Of a stretch of 64,000 nt of DNA, positions 25,845 to 34,797 are shown in pieces; the stretch's first letter is position 1, and each line of letters begins with the position of its first letter. This DNA comes from Amphibacillus sp. MSJ-3. Its GTDB lineage: Bacteria; Bacillota; Bacilli; Bacillales; Amphibacillaceae. The notes under the pieces are model-generated. The model made no database searches. It saw only the letters and a program-made list of their open reading frames with translations, and was not told the origin of the DNA. The translations under genes and the position numbers were made by a program. The stretch covers positions 1 through 64,000 of the forward strand of contig NZ_JAHLQM010000009.1 of the NCBI RefSeq assembly GCF_018919165.1. The letters run 5' to 3'.

Positions 25845-27713
25845 ATGTTGACCTTGCTCAAGAAAAAGCTGGCAGATGGTGGACAACTTATCTATGATGC
25901 TTTGTTGCCAAAAGCGATGAAAGACTATCTTAGAAGAAGTTTAACTGATGAAAGAAAAAATCAATTGCGGCAGTTATTTTCAGCTAGTCATAAACAAAAA
26001 AGATTGCTCAAGGTATATGAAGCAAAATACCGCATGAAAAATCTTGGCTTTCAAGAAGCGGGTTATCGAGAATTACTCGCACTATTTGAACAAACAGAAG
26101 ACCCTGATCTATCGGATCTAGCCGGTTTTGAATTGGCCCTTTGGCATGCGGATCAATACAATCCAGAAGATGCTGAAAAAAGCTTGAACTATCTCGATCA
26201 ATTACAGTCAAATAAGCTGACGACTGATCAAAAACGAAAAAGAACGATCATTAAAAGTGAAGATCTTATTCAGTTAAATCAACAGGAAAAGGCAAAAGCT
26301 ATCTTGGAGCAAGTCATGGCAGAACAAAGCCATCCAGATCTGTATTTGGCCTATGCTAATTTAGTCGATGATCAAGAAACCAAGTTAGTCTGGATCAATC
26401 GTGCATTAGCCAGCTATGATCTTGCTCCAATCTCGCTAAATGGACAGGCGGGCAAATCCGATTATGATCGCTTGCAAGTTGAATGGTTAGCATCAGATCC
26501 AGAGACAGACCAAGCAAAAGTAACGGTCATCCTCCCTGTTTATAATGCTGGTGAACAAGTGCGTACAGCGATTGACTCAGTCCTACAACAAACATGGACC
26601 AACCTTGAAGTACTTGTTGTTGATGATTGTAGCACAGACGGGACAGCGGCAATTATCCAAGCTTATTTAGATAAAGACCCAAGAGTCAACTATTTAAAGA
26701 CACCAAGAAATAGTGGCTCTTACGTCGCAAGAAACATTGCTTTACAACAAGCAACTGGTGATTTTATAACGATTAATGATGGGGATGATTGGTCACACCC
26801 AGAGAAAATCGCTCGTCAAGCAAGCCACTTACTCAAGAATAAGAAAGTGATGGGGAACACTTCGGAACAAACTCGATTAACAGACGATTTACAATTTTAC
26901 CGACGCGGTAAACCTGGTGAATATATTTTTAGTAATATGTCATCATTTATGTTTCGAAGAAAGGAAGTTCTTGCTAAGTTGGGACATTGGGATGCAGTCC
27001 GTTTTGCAGCTGATTCAGAATTTATCTTAAGAATCAAAAAGGTTTTTGGCCCAAGATCAGTAGTTGATTTACCGATTGGTCCATTATCTTTCCAAAGACA
27101 ATCAGCTAACTCATTGACAGGGAACTCAGTCTTTGGCTTCCCAGGTTATTTTATGGGTGTTCGGAAGGAGTATCGAGAAGCTCAAATCCATTATCATCAG
27201 ACACATGATGACCTATACTACTCTTTCCCTCAAACTGATCGTCTATTTCAAGTTCCCAACCCGATCTTACCTGAACGAGAAAGTACAAGTGGAGATAGTC
27301 GCTTTTTCAAGCTCGTTTATAGTGCTGATTTTCGTGACTCTAATCGAGAAATCGATCAGATATTCACCGAACTCAATGATTTAATCCAAGAGACTGAAAA
27401 CATAGCCATTGTCCAAATGGATCAGTTTGCTGCTAGACCTGATCAACCGATCGCATCATCGATTCGAAAGTTGATCAACCAAAAGAAACTAACTGTGGTT
27501 TGTTACGGGGAGCATATTACTACCGATCGTCTAATCATCCGAACACCGAATGCGCTTAACGAACAGCAAGTTTATCGCCCGGAAATAAAAGCGAAGAGAA
27601 TCGAAGTGATTTCAGCGCAAGCATTAAATCAAACCCAAACGAGGACATTAGCAAAGTATTTTGATCAATCCTATGAAATAAAACCAAGTTTGAAAAAGGT
27701 TGAATCCAAATGA
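25845..27713 (+). CDS. Glycosyltransferase with helical N-terminal region and GT2 domain
   Basis: The 622-residue protein has about 200 N-terminal residues that look TPR-like and helical, then a GT-A domain: VTVILPVYNAGEQVRTAIDS near residue 226, VVDDCSTDGT, and TINDGDDWSHPEKI. A C-terminal region of about 130 residues without known motifs follows. It is probably a polymerising or decorating glycosyltransferase of the surface polymer. The start abuts the stop of tagH, and its stop overlaps the next small gene by four bases (ATGA), so all three are translated together. Confidence 0.82.
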   Translation: MLTLLKKKLADGGQLIYDALLPKAMKDYLRRSLTDERKNQLRQLFSASHKQKRLLKVYEAKYRMKNLGFQEAGYRELLALFEQTEDPDLSDLAGFELALWHADQYNPEDAEKSLNYLDQLQSNKLTTDQKRKRTIIKSEDLIQLNQQEKAKAILEQVMAEQSHPDLYLAYANLVDDQETKLVWINRALASYDLAPISLNGQAGKSDYDRLQVEWLASDPETDQAKVTVILPVYNAGEQVRTAIDSVLQQTWTNLEVLVVDDCSTDGTAAIIQAYLDKDPRVNYLKTPRNSGSYVARNIALQQATGDFITINDGDDWSHPEKIARQASHLLKNKKVMGNTSEQTRLTDDLQFYRRGKPGEYIFSNMSSFMFRRKEVLAKLGHWDAVRFAADSEFILRIKKVFGPRSVVDLPIGPLSFQRQSANSLTGNSVFGFPGYFMGVRKEYREAQIHYHQTHDDLYYSFPQTDRLFQVPNPILPERESTSGDSRFFKLVYSADFRDSNREIDQIFTELNDLIQETENIAIVQMDQFAARPDQPIASSIRKLINQKKLTVVCYGEHITTDRLIIRTPNALNEQQVYRPEIKAKRIEVISAQALNQTQTRTLAKYFDQSYEIKPSLKKVESK

Positions 27714-27862
27714 TAAACGACCGATCATTAAATAAACGCATTCAAAAACTTGAAAAAGATAAAGAGCTGCTATTAAGCGAATATGCAGAAGAGCAATATC
27801 ATTTTAAGCAAGTTGAACGAAATCCATTGATTAAACGGATGCGAAAACGGTTAAAGCCATAG
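27710..27862 (+). CDS. 50-residue coiled-coil and basic-tail protein
   Basis: A short frame starts at ATG 27710, overlapping the preceding stop (ATGA), and encodes 50 residues: a heptad-like charged helix (LNKRIQKLEKDKELLLSEYA) followed by a basic tail RNPLIKRMRKRLKP. The same layout, a coiled coil ending in a basic, proline-containing segment, occurs at the termini of several larger enzymes of this locus. It may be a free-standing membrane-docking or bridging module (inference). The next gene starts 14 bases later with its own ribosome binding site (GAGGAG). Confidence 0.6.
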   Translation: MINDRSLNKRIQKLEKDKELLLSEYAEEQYHFKQVERNPLIKRMRKRLKP

Positions 27863-27876
27863 AGGAGAAGTGCGAA

Positions 27877-29268
27877 ATGGAAGTAGATCAAGCCATGCTC
27901 AATGAACAAGGCGATAAAGTGGAAGCATATGGACGACTCATGCAAGAAACGAAGCGCCTAGAGAAAGATATCGACCATTTAAAAAACAGTCGCTTAGTTA
28001 AATTCAGTAAACTGATGCGTCCCTTTACTTATATAAAGGCCTTCTTTCTCATTTTGTTTAGAGGTCGCTCAATTTATCGAGAAAATCTCAACTTACAAAA
28101 GGAATTGATAAAGAAGGATTATTTACTCGAACACTCGGCTCAAGCTGAATTAGTCGATCGCGTCATTGAAGGCTTAAGGAAAAATGACCTTAATTCAGAA
28201 GCCAAGATTGCTGAATTAATTAATTTAAATGGACTGACCTTTAACTTTATCGCACAACTAAGCGCCGAAGATCAACGCCTAAAAGAACAGACCAAACGAA
28301 TTCTTGATCAATTATCCCGTAACTATGACCATTTGGAAGAGGCTGAATTAGAGAAATATCTCTATCAAGAAACGGCATTATTGTACAAAAAGGCAAGATT
28401 TCCTGAATATATCGTTCGCCAAGCAGAAGAAAAGAATATCTCGCTAGCAAAGTTAGATTCATATAGTGATAGCATGGTGCGAAGATTTCGCCTCAAACAG
28501 TTGGGCGTGCAATTACCTGACCTAATTTTAGATGATAAAAGAATCGCTTATCGTTTTGTTGATCAGCTAGGTATTGCACGTCCTGAGGAGAGTAAGGAAA
28601 CTTTCACGACAGCAACCTTACCCACCTTATCAGATGTAGTGATTAAACCAACGGATAGTGATGGGGGTAGAGGAGTCTACTTAGTTAAGCATAGTAAAGA
28701 TATTTACGATATTAAACGTAATAGACATTTAACGAGCTGGAGCCAATTAGTGAAGTCCATGCAGGCAGATCTAGCTAAAAAATGGGTGAAAGAAGATCAA
28801 TGGTATTATGAAAGCTTATTGCAGTTAAATGATCAAGAACCCGCAAGAGACCTTAAATTTTATAGTTTCTATGGCCAAATCCCATTGATCTTAGAAATTA
28901 AACGAACAGGTAAAACGGAATATTGCTGGTGGAATGATCAAGGCGAAATAATCGAGACGGGTAAATACAATGGTCAACTCTTTACTGGCATCGGTGTAAC
29001 AAAGGAAGAAATCGAGCAAGTGAAACAATTAAGTAAAGAACTACCTGTTCCATTTATGCGGATTGATTTTTTACGAACAGAAAAAGGGCTGGTATTTGGT
29101 GAATTCACCCCTAAACCAGGCCACTTTGACCATTTTAATGCTGAGATCGATCAAGAGCTAGGAGAATTATATTTACAAGCAGAGGCTGAGCTATTTAATG
29201 ATTTATTAAATGGCAAGTCATTTGACGCTTATTTAAAGATCGCCGATATAGAGAAAGTAAATCAGTAA
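27877..29268 (+). CDS. TupA-like ATP-grasp protein
   Basis: The 463-residue protein begins with a coiled coil and basic segment (KRLEKDIDHLKNSRLVKFSK, then MRPFTYIKAFFLILF, a possible membrane anchor). A helical region is followed by an ATP-grasp domain (about residues 220-455): VVIKPTDSDGGRGVYLVK, LKFYSFYGQIPLILEI, and MRIDFLRTEKGLVFGEFTPK. The last two are the layout of the TupA family, named for teichuronopeptide synthesis in alkaliphilic B. halodurans. It probably ligates an amino acid or peptide to a carboxylate of the surface polymer (inference). The stop overlaps the region before the next ligase. Confidence 0.7.
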   Translation: MEVDQAMLNEQGDKVEAYGRLMQETKRLEKDIDHLKNSRLVKFSKLMRPFTYIKAFFLILFRGRSIYRENLNLQKELIKKDYLLEHSAQAELVDRVIEGLRKNDLNSEAKIAELINLNGLTFNFIAQLSAEDQRLKEQTKRILDQLSRNYDHLEEAELEKYLYQETALLYKKARFPEYIVRQAEEKNISLAKLDSYSDSMVRRFRLKQLGVQLPDLILDDKRIAYRFVDQLGIARPEESKETFTTATLPTLSDVVIKPTDSDGGRGVYLVKHSKDIYDIKRNRHLTSWSQLVKSMQADLAKKWVKEDQWYYESLLQLNDQEPARDLKFYSFYGQIPLILEIKRTGKTEYCWWNDQGEIIETGKYNGQLFTGIGVTKEEIEQVKQLSKELPVPFMRIDFLRTEKGLVFGEFTPKPGHFDHFNAEIDQELGELYLQAEAELFNDLLNGKSFDAYLKIADIEKVNQ

Positions 29269-29312
29269 TGTATCATGCAAGTTCAATTGTTACCAAGACG
29301 GAGGTTCGACGG

Positions 29313-30902
29313 ATGACCAGTATGAATCCAGAGTGGCTAGAAGATTATGCGCCAAGTGTTTTTGCTCGTATTGATGGCTACTTACTAGATGCCTATGCGA
29401 TTGCATTAGAGGGATGGAGAAGAGGCTTAGAGCTGAAGTGGTATAGCAAAGATGCACCTGCCTTTAAGGAGATGAAGACATGGTATGTCGATAAACCAGG
29501 AAAACTCTATTCACTATCAGATGGGGAGCACACTCGCTATTTCTTTAGAACACGTAGCGACAAGGTATCCAATCAAGCAGTCGCAATCGCTGCTGATAAA
29601 GATCGAACAAAAGAATATTTAGCAAAACACCAACTTCCTTTTCCAAAAGGAGCGCGGTTTGAGCCTGATTGCTCAGACGATGAGATTATCCGTTATGCCA
29701 AAGAGCTTAATTTCCCATTAGTCATCAAGCCTACTGATGGTAGCTTTGGTAGAGGAATCACCGTCAACATCACTGATATAAATGACTTTCGCCAAAGTCT
29801 AATTCGTACGCGCCACAAAGAAGGTTACCAGGATATCCTTGTTGAAGAACATATCAAGGGGGACGATTATCGCCTCTACGTTGTTGGTGACCAGGTTGTT
29901 GGTGCGATCAGGCGAACCCCTGCCTATGTGATCGGTGATGGACAATCGACAATTGAAGAATTAATTCAGAAGAAAAACCAAGTCAGAAAGACCAACCCAC
30001 GATTAGCTAACTGTTTAATTAAAATCGATGATGAATTAATCGCGTTTATCAAAAAAGACCAAAGAAGCTTGTCGACAGTTCCTGAAAAAGATGACTATAT
30101 CTTCTTAAATGCAAAAAGTAATATTTCAATCGGTGGCGATGCCGAAGATAAACTTGATTGCTTAACAGATAAAGTCAAAGCAATTGCCGTTAAAGCAGTG
30201 AAAGCAGTTCCGGGACTTTACCATTGTGGCGTTGATCTCTTGCTTGATCAAGAAACAGATCAAGCTGTTGTGATCGAGTTAAATCCAACGGCCCAAATTG
30301 GCTCCATCCTATTTCCGGGCCAAGGGAAAGCACGTGATGTTCCAGCAGCAATCATTGATTATTACTTTCCAAAGTCAAAAGTAGCCCAGGAGTTCAAGTC
30401 GAGCTTCTATCTACCACTTGATGATATTTTGCAACCCTTATTTAATCAGGCAACGCAAGCCGTCACAGTGAAACCGGCCCCCTTAGGGGAACTCTATCAA
30501 GAGCACTATTATCTTCGGGGAAAAGTAAATACATTTAAATATCAACGAAGATTAAAAAATGAAGCGGTCCAATTGCAAATGATTAATGGTTATATTAAAA
30601 AGAAGGGTTATCGAGAAGCAGAACTTCTGATCGCGACAAACGATCAAGAGGCTCTGACAAGGTTTAACCACTTTATTACAAACCTTAATAAAAAAACAAA
30701 GATTAAAAAAGTTGACCAAATGAACCCACATGAACCGATTCAATTAGGGTTTCATACCGAGAAAGAAAGCAACTTAAAACAAGCCTATCAAAAAATGAAA
30801 AGAAAACATTTCATACTAGATAAACTCTTAACTCTATCAGATAAGCTATACATCGCGCTTCGATCTAGTTTTATGGTAAAATTATACCGGCGAAGAAAAT
30901 AA
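29313..30902 (+). CDS. Cyanophycin-synthetase-like ATP-grasp ligase
   Basis: The 529-residue protein has an N-terminal region with IALEGWRRGLELKWYS, an ATP-grasp domain (FPLVIKPTDGSFGRGITVNI; VIGDGQSTIEELIQKKN; ISIGGDAEDKLDC; VPGLYHCGVDLLLD; VIELNPTAQIGSILFPGQG) and a C-terminal domain that aligns with the acylphosphatase-like domain of the 52.6-kb gene but keeps none of its motifs. The order of ATP-grasp motifs is that of CphA and GshF, which join amino acids to peptides through acyl phosphates. ATG 29313 is chosen because GGAGG (29300-29304) precedes it by eight bases; the ATG at 29268 overlapping the previous stop has none. Confidence 0.72.
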   Translation: MTSMNPEWLEDYAPSVFARIDGYLLDAYAIALEGWRRGLELKWYSKDAPAFKEMKTWYVDKPGKLYSLSDGEHTRYFFRTRSDKVSNQAVAIAADKDRTKEYLAKHQLPFPKGARFEPDCSDDEIIRYAKELNFPLVIKPTDGSFGRGITVNITDINDFRQSLIRTRHKEGYQDILVEEHIKGDDYRLYVVGDQVVGAIRRTPAYVIGDGQSTIEELIQKKNQVRKTNPRLANCLIKIDDELIAFIKKDQRSLSTVPEKDDYIFLNAKSNISIGGDAEDKLDCLTDKVKAIAVKAVKAVPGLYHCGVDLLLDQETDQAVVIELNPTAQIGSILFPGQGKARDVPAAIIDYYFPKSKVAQEFKSSFYLPLDDILQPLFNQATQAVTVKPAPLGELYQEHYYLRGKVNTFKYQRRLKNEAVQLQMINGYIKKKGYREAELLIATNDQEALTRFNHFITNLNKKTKIKKVDQMNPHEPIQLGFHTEKESNLKQAYQKMKRKHFILDKLLTLSDKLYIALRSSFMVKLYRRRK

Positions 30903-31011
30903 TGTTGAAGTATGGCTAAGAAAGAATAGAAGAAGATTCGTAGCCATATTGCTTGAAGTGACAGATCTGTGCTATCTCATCTATATGGATAACTAAGGTG
31001 GAGGAAGATTC

Positions 31012-32598
31012 ATGTTAACTAATAATTTTGTCTGGTTACCTTACTTAAATGGCGCTATCCCTGAAGAAGCCATGAAAAAAAGAATGAGCATGTATACGAT
31101 CGCCTTAGAAGCTTGGCGACGTGGGATCAGCCTAAGTTTTTATCAAAAAATCGAAGATGGGAAAAAGCAGTATGATTATAAATTAACATATGGTGACAAA
31201 ACCCACTACTTTCAAGGCTCAATGGGGGATTTAATCACACCAGAAGCAGTCACTATATGTGGGGATAAAAGCTTGACTTATCAATACTTAGAACAGGCGG
31301 GAGTTCCCATCCCACAAGGAAAAACATTTAATCAATCACATGCTGATCATGAAATAATTGAATATGCTAGACAGTTAACCTATCCACTTGTTTTGAAGCC
31401 AACAGATGGTAGTGGAGGCAAAGGTGTATTTGCCAATATTCAAACGGAAACAGAACTCAGCCATGCGATTAAGATGGTCAGAGGGAAATTAGGCTGTCAA
31501 GAAGTGATCCTTCAACAACATATTGAAGGAAAAGAAGTCCGGATTTATGTTTTTAAAGATAAGGTATTAAGTGCGATTAATCGAGTTCCTGGCAATGTCA
31601 TCGGAGACGGTGAACAAACCATTAGAGAACTGCTTAAAGAAAAGAATGAGTTAAGAAAGATTAGTCCCCATCTTTATTACCAACCCATGCGAATCAATGC
31701 TGAATTATATAGAAATCTAAAAGAACAGAACTGTACATTGGAAACAATCCCACCCAAAGGCCAACAGATCTATTTAAGAAAAACAAGCAATATATCAACA
31801 GGTGGTGATCCAATTGACTATACCGATAAGCTTTCTGATCAATTAAAGGAAATTGCGGTAAAGGCAAGACAGGCAATCCCAGGATTACTTCACAGTGGGA
31901 TCGACATGATAATTGATGAAGAAAATAACCGAGGCGTGATCATCGAGTTAAATACTCGACCTGGACTTGGCTTTCATCTATTTCCCCTTGAAGGAAGAGC
32001 AGTAGATGTACCTAAATATATGATCGATTACTACTTTCCAGAAACAAAGTACCACAAACGAAAGCATACAAATATCTATTTCAACTTAAAATCTGCTTTT
32101 GCTTCATTAGAACATGATAGCTTGGCAGAAGTCGAAATAAAAGATAGCCCAGAAAATGAATTAATTGGCAAGTGTATTCAATTAACTTTTAAATACCATA
32201 GCCGAAATAAAATTAAAAAGATTCAACAGCTAGCATTAACCAACAATTTAAATGGTTGGCTTGATAAAAAGTCAAGGAGAAACATTGACTTAGTGATTGC
32301 AGTTGAAGATGAGGACAAGCTCAATCATTTTATCAAAGCACTTGAAGGAGCATTCGGAAAGAAGATAATTGATCTAAAGGTAGAGGAATATAGTCAACCG
32401 ATTCAAATGGGATTTGAAATTAAAGGAAGCCCCCGCGATCAAAGACCTGAAATAATCGCATTTGATCTAAGTGAATTAGAGAAAAACATGAATGCTCTTA
32501 GACGAACTGCAAGTGGGCATAAACGAAGAATCAAAGCTATGCTTGATAAAGCAGTAAAAGGTTTAAAAACGCCATTTCAGAGAGTCTTAAGCAAATGA
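31012..32598 (+). CDS. Cyanophycin-synthetase-like ATP-grasp ligase
   Basis: The 528-residue paralogue of the previous gene has YTIALEAWRRGISLSFYQK at the N terminus, YPLVLKPTDGSGGKGVFANI, NVIGDGEQTIRELLKEKNE, NISTGGDPIDYTDKLS, IPGLLHSGIDMI and GVIIELNTRPGLGFHLFPLE. All expected ATP-grasp ligands (the Lys and the ELN carboxylate) are present, so it is probably active. The C-terminal 180 residues form a diverged acylphosphatase-like domain and end with a basic tail (KGLKTPFQRVLSK). GGTGGAGGAAG precedes the ATG. Substrate unknown. Confidence 0.75.
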   Translation: MLTNNFVWLPYLNGAIPEEAMKKRMSMYTIALEAWRRGISLSFYQKIEDGKKQYDYKLTYGDKTHYFQGSMGDLITPEAVTICGDKSLTYQYLEQAGVPIPQGKTFNQSHADHEIIEYARQLTYPLVLKPTDGSGGKGVFANIQTETELSHAIKMVRGKLGCQEVILQQHIEGKEVRIYVFKDKVLSAINRVPGNVIGDGEQTIRELLKEKNELRKISPHLYYQPMRINAELYRNLKEQNCTLETIPPKGQQIYLRKTSNISTGGDPIDYTDKLSDQLKEIAVKARQAIPGLLHSGIDMIIDEENNRGVIIELNTRPGLGFHLFPLEGRAVDVPKYMIDYYFPETKYHKRKHTNIYFNLKSAFASLEHDSLAEVEIKDSPENELIGKCIQLTFKYHSRNKIKKIQQLALTNNLNGWLDKKSRRNIDLVIAVEDEDKLNHFIKALEGAFGKKIIDLKVEEYSQPIQMGFEIKGSPRDQRPEIIAFDLSELEKNMNALRRTASGHKRRIKAMLDKAVKGLKTPFQRVLSK

Positions 32599-32790
32599 TT
32601 TGAATACAAATGGGGTTTATAGGGGGAGATTGGCTTGTGGAAATTAACATTAAATGCTGGATCTTCTTAACTAAGAAAAGATCATGATCGTGTATTGTTT
32701 CTAATACATAGTTTTTAAGTCAAATCTACTTTTAGTCTTATCTTTGTAAGCATGAATTAAAAAATTTATTGAAAAAAAGAGGTGTTTTAT

Positions 32791-34503
32791 GTGGAGAACA
32801 TGATGAGGAATTTATATGATGTCATCATAGACAATAAGGATGAAGTGTCGATTTCCGATTTTAATGAAGAGAAGTATTACAAAAACGAAGACAACGAGCT
32901 AGTTGTATTACTCTCGATTGATAATGGTTATTCACGTTCCTATGTGACGACTGGGAAAGGGGAGACCTTGGAAATCGCCTTAAATAAGGCAATTAATCAA
33001 TATAGAGAAAAGCTCACTAGCAATTTTAAACCAGTATCAATAAAATTAGATATTGTAACAGATGTCTTCCCAGTTTTAAGAAGTAAGAACAAGAGTCGAA
33101 TTAATATTAGAACGAATGAGATAAAATACCGTCGTGGAGAAGATGGCTTATTGTTAAGCAAGGATTTCTCTGCAGCCTTCTTACCTGAAGAAGTAGAAGC
33201 ATACAAAATGATTCAGAGAAGACGGCTTCAACCTAACCATGTTTTTGCTGCATTTGAAAAACACTTTTTACTTGATCAACAAAATCTAGTGAAGAAACTG
33301 CTCACGTCTCAATTTATGAACTTATATAAGTTTAGAACAGAGTCATGGTTTGTTGATGAGAAAGACGCCTTCCCACTCTTTAGAGGTCATAGAAGGTATG
33401 AGAAATTAACACGGAAAGATTTATGGAGTGCAATTAAACTAACAAGAAATAATTATTTTAAACAAGCTGTTAATTCAAAAGGGAAATTTGCTTATATTTA
33501 CCACCCAGAAGATAATACTGTACCAGCAAGATACAATATTCTAAGACATGCTGGGACAACATATTCCATGCTCGAAACCTATGAATTAATGCCAAATGAC
33601 GGCTTAATGAGAGCGATAGAAAGAGCGATTAAATATTTGTTAACTAAAGTAGAAACAACAGAAATCAATGGGAAAAAGGCACAAGTAATTGTTGAAAAAG
33701 ATGCAGCTAAATTAGGTGGAAATGGCCTTTCTGTTGTTGCATTAGCAAAGTATACACAGATTACTGGTGATAAGCAATATGTTCCACTGATGCAGAGTAT
33801 GGCAACATGGATGGGAGAACTTCAAGATGAGACAGGTAAATTTGCCATCCATAAGCAAATTTTCTCTACTGGCGAGGATTCTGGTTTTACCTCACATTAT
33901 TATCCAGGCGAAGCCATCTTGGCATTATGTAGACTTTATCAAATTGATAAAAATGAGAAGTGGCTGGATTTAGCAGAGAATGAAGCTAATTATCTGATTA
34001 ATGAGAGAGATGTTGAAGCGGATTTAGATACGATTGCTCATGACCACTGGCTCCTATATGGATTAAATGATCTATACCGTGAGCGACCAAAAGAAATGTA
34101 TCTCAAACACTCATTCTTTATAGCTGAAGCAATCTTGAAGATTCAACGCTTTGACCTGGAGAAGTTCGATCAAGAATGGATTGGATCATTTGACTCACAT
34201 TCTAAAGCACCTTCAACTCCGACTGCATGTAGAAGTGAAGGACTAGGTGCGGCCTTTAGATTAGCTCATGACTTTAATTATCCTGAAAAGGCTGCACAAT
34301 ATAAAAAGGCGATAGAAGAAGCGATTAAGTTCCAATTGCAAATGCACTTCAAGCCCGAATCTGTTATGTACTACGATAATAAGAGATTTTGTTTAGGTGC
34401 TGTTCATGCCAGTCTTACAAATTACGAAATTAGAAATGACTATACACAACATAATATTTCAAGCTTTATCTCCTATTACAACATTATGAAACATTATAAA
34501 TAA
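32791..34503 (+). CDS. All-alpha toroid-like protein, possibly glycan-modifying
   Basis: The roughly 570-residue protein has an N-terminal alpha/beta region of about 150 residues (GKGETLEIALNKAINQYREK) and a large helical region with repeated hydrophobic helices and aromatic or His-rich loops (RYNILRHAGTTYSMLETYEL; GFTSHYYPGEAILALCRLYQ; AHDHWLLYGLNDLYRERP; HSKAPSTPTACRSEGLGAAF). This resembles alpha/alpha toroids such as glucuronyl epimerases or glycan hydrolases, but I do not recognise the exact family. No signal peptide. GTG 32791 is preferred, with AAGAGGTG six bases upstream. A terminator follows, so it closes the transcript. Confidence 0.55.
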   Translation: MENMMRNLYDVIIDNKDEVSISDFNEEKYYKNEDNELVVLLSIDNGYSRSYVTTGKGETLEIALNKAINQYREKLTSNFKPVSIKLDIVTDVFPVLRSKNKSRINIRTNEIKYRRGEDGLLLSKDFSAAFLPEEVEAYKMIQRRRLQPNHVFAAFEKHFLLDQQNLVKKLLTSQFMNLYKFRTESWFVDEKDAFPLFRGHRRYEKLTRKDLWSAIKLTRNNYFKQAVNSKGKFAYIYHPEDNTVPARYNILRHAGTTYSMLETYELMPNDGLMRAIERAIKYLLTKVETTEINGKKAQVIVEKDAAKLGGNGLSVVALAKYTQITGDKQYVPLMQSMATWMGELQDETGKFAIHKQIFSTGEDSGFTSHYYPGEAILALCRLYQIDKNEKWLDLAENEANYLINERDVEADLDTIAHDHWLLYGLNDLYRERPKEMYLKHSFFIAEAILKIQRFDLEKFDQEWIGSFDSHSKAPSTPTACRSEGLGAAFRLAHDFNYPEKAAQYKKAIEEAIKFQLQMHFKPESVMYYDNKRFCLGAVHASLTNYEIRNDYTQHNISSFISYYNIMKHYK

Positions 34504-34529
34504 AACCTGTTAATCATTAGGGGATTATC

Positions 34530-34574
34530 AAGTAGTATAATATTAGCAATCTGTATATTATACTACTTTTTTTA
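34530..34574 (+). terminator. Terminator
   Basis: AAGTAGTATAAT pairs with ATTATACTACTT across a 15-base loop, with a T tract after it. Confidence 0.85.
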
Positions 34575-34604
34575 TTGAAAGTCTGGAATAAAAAGACGAT
34601 AGTA

Positions 34605-34735
34605 AAGCTAGTGAGACACTTAAATTAAAGATAAAGACTAGTAAAAGTCCGGTTTGTTTAGCTAAGATGGACTAGGAGAAGATATGCCACGATATGAAGT
34701 TTCATTACCCTAGTATAGGGTTTCTTCTATCTGTT
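34605..34735 (+). repeat. Dispersed intergenic repeat, degenerate copy
   Basis: ACTAGTAAAAGTCCGGTTTG and TATGAAGTTTCATT align with CAGTAAAGGCCCGATTTG and the terminal AGTAAAGTTTCACTTT of the 18.7-kb copy. Confidence 0.45.
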
Positions 34736-34797
34736 TTACCATTGCTACAAGTATGACGTACCTATGATGATTTAATAAGAAGGGAGAGCGTATCGTT

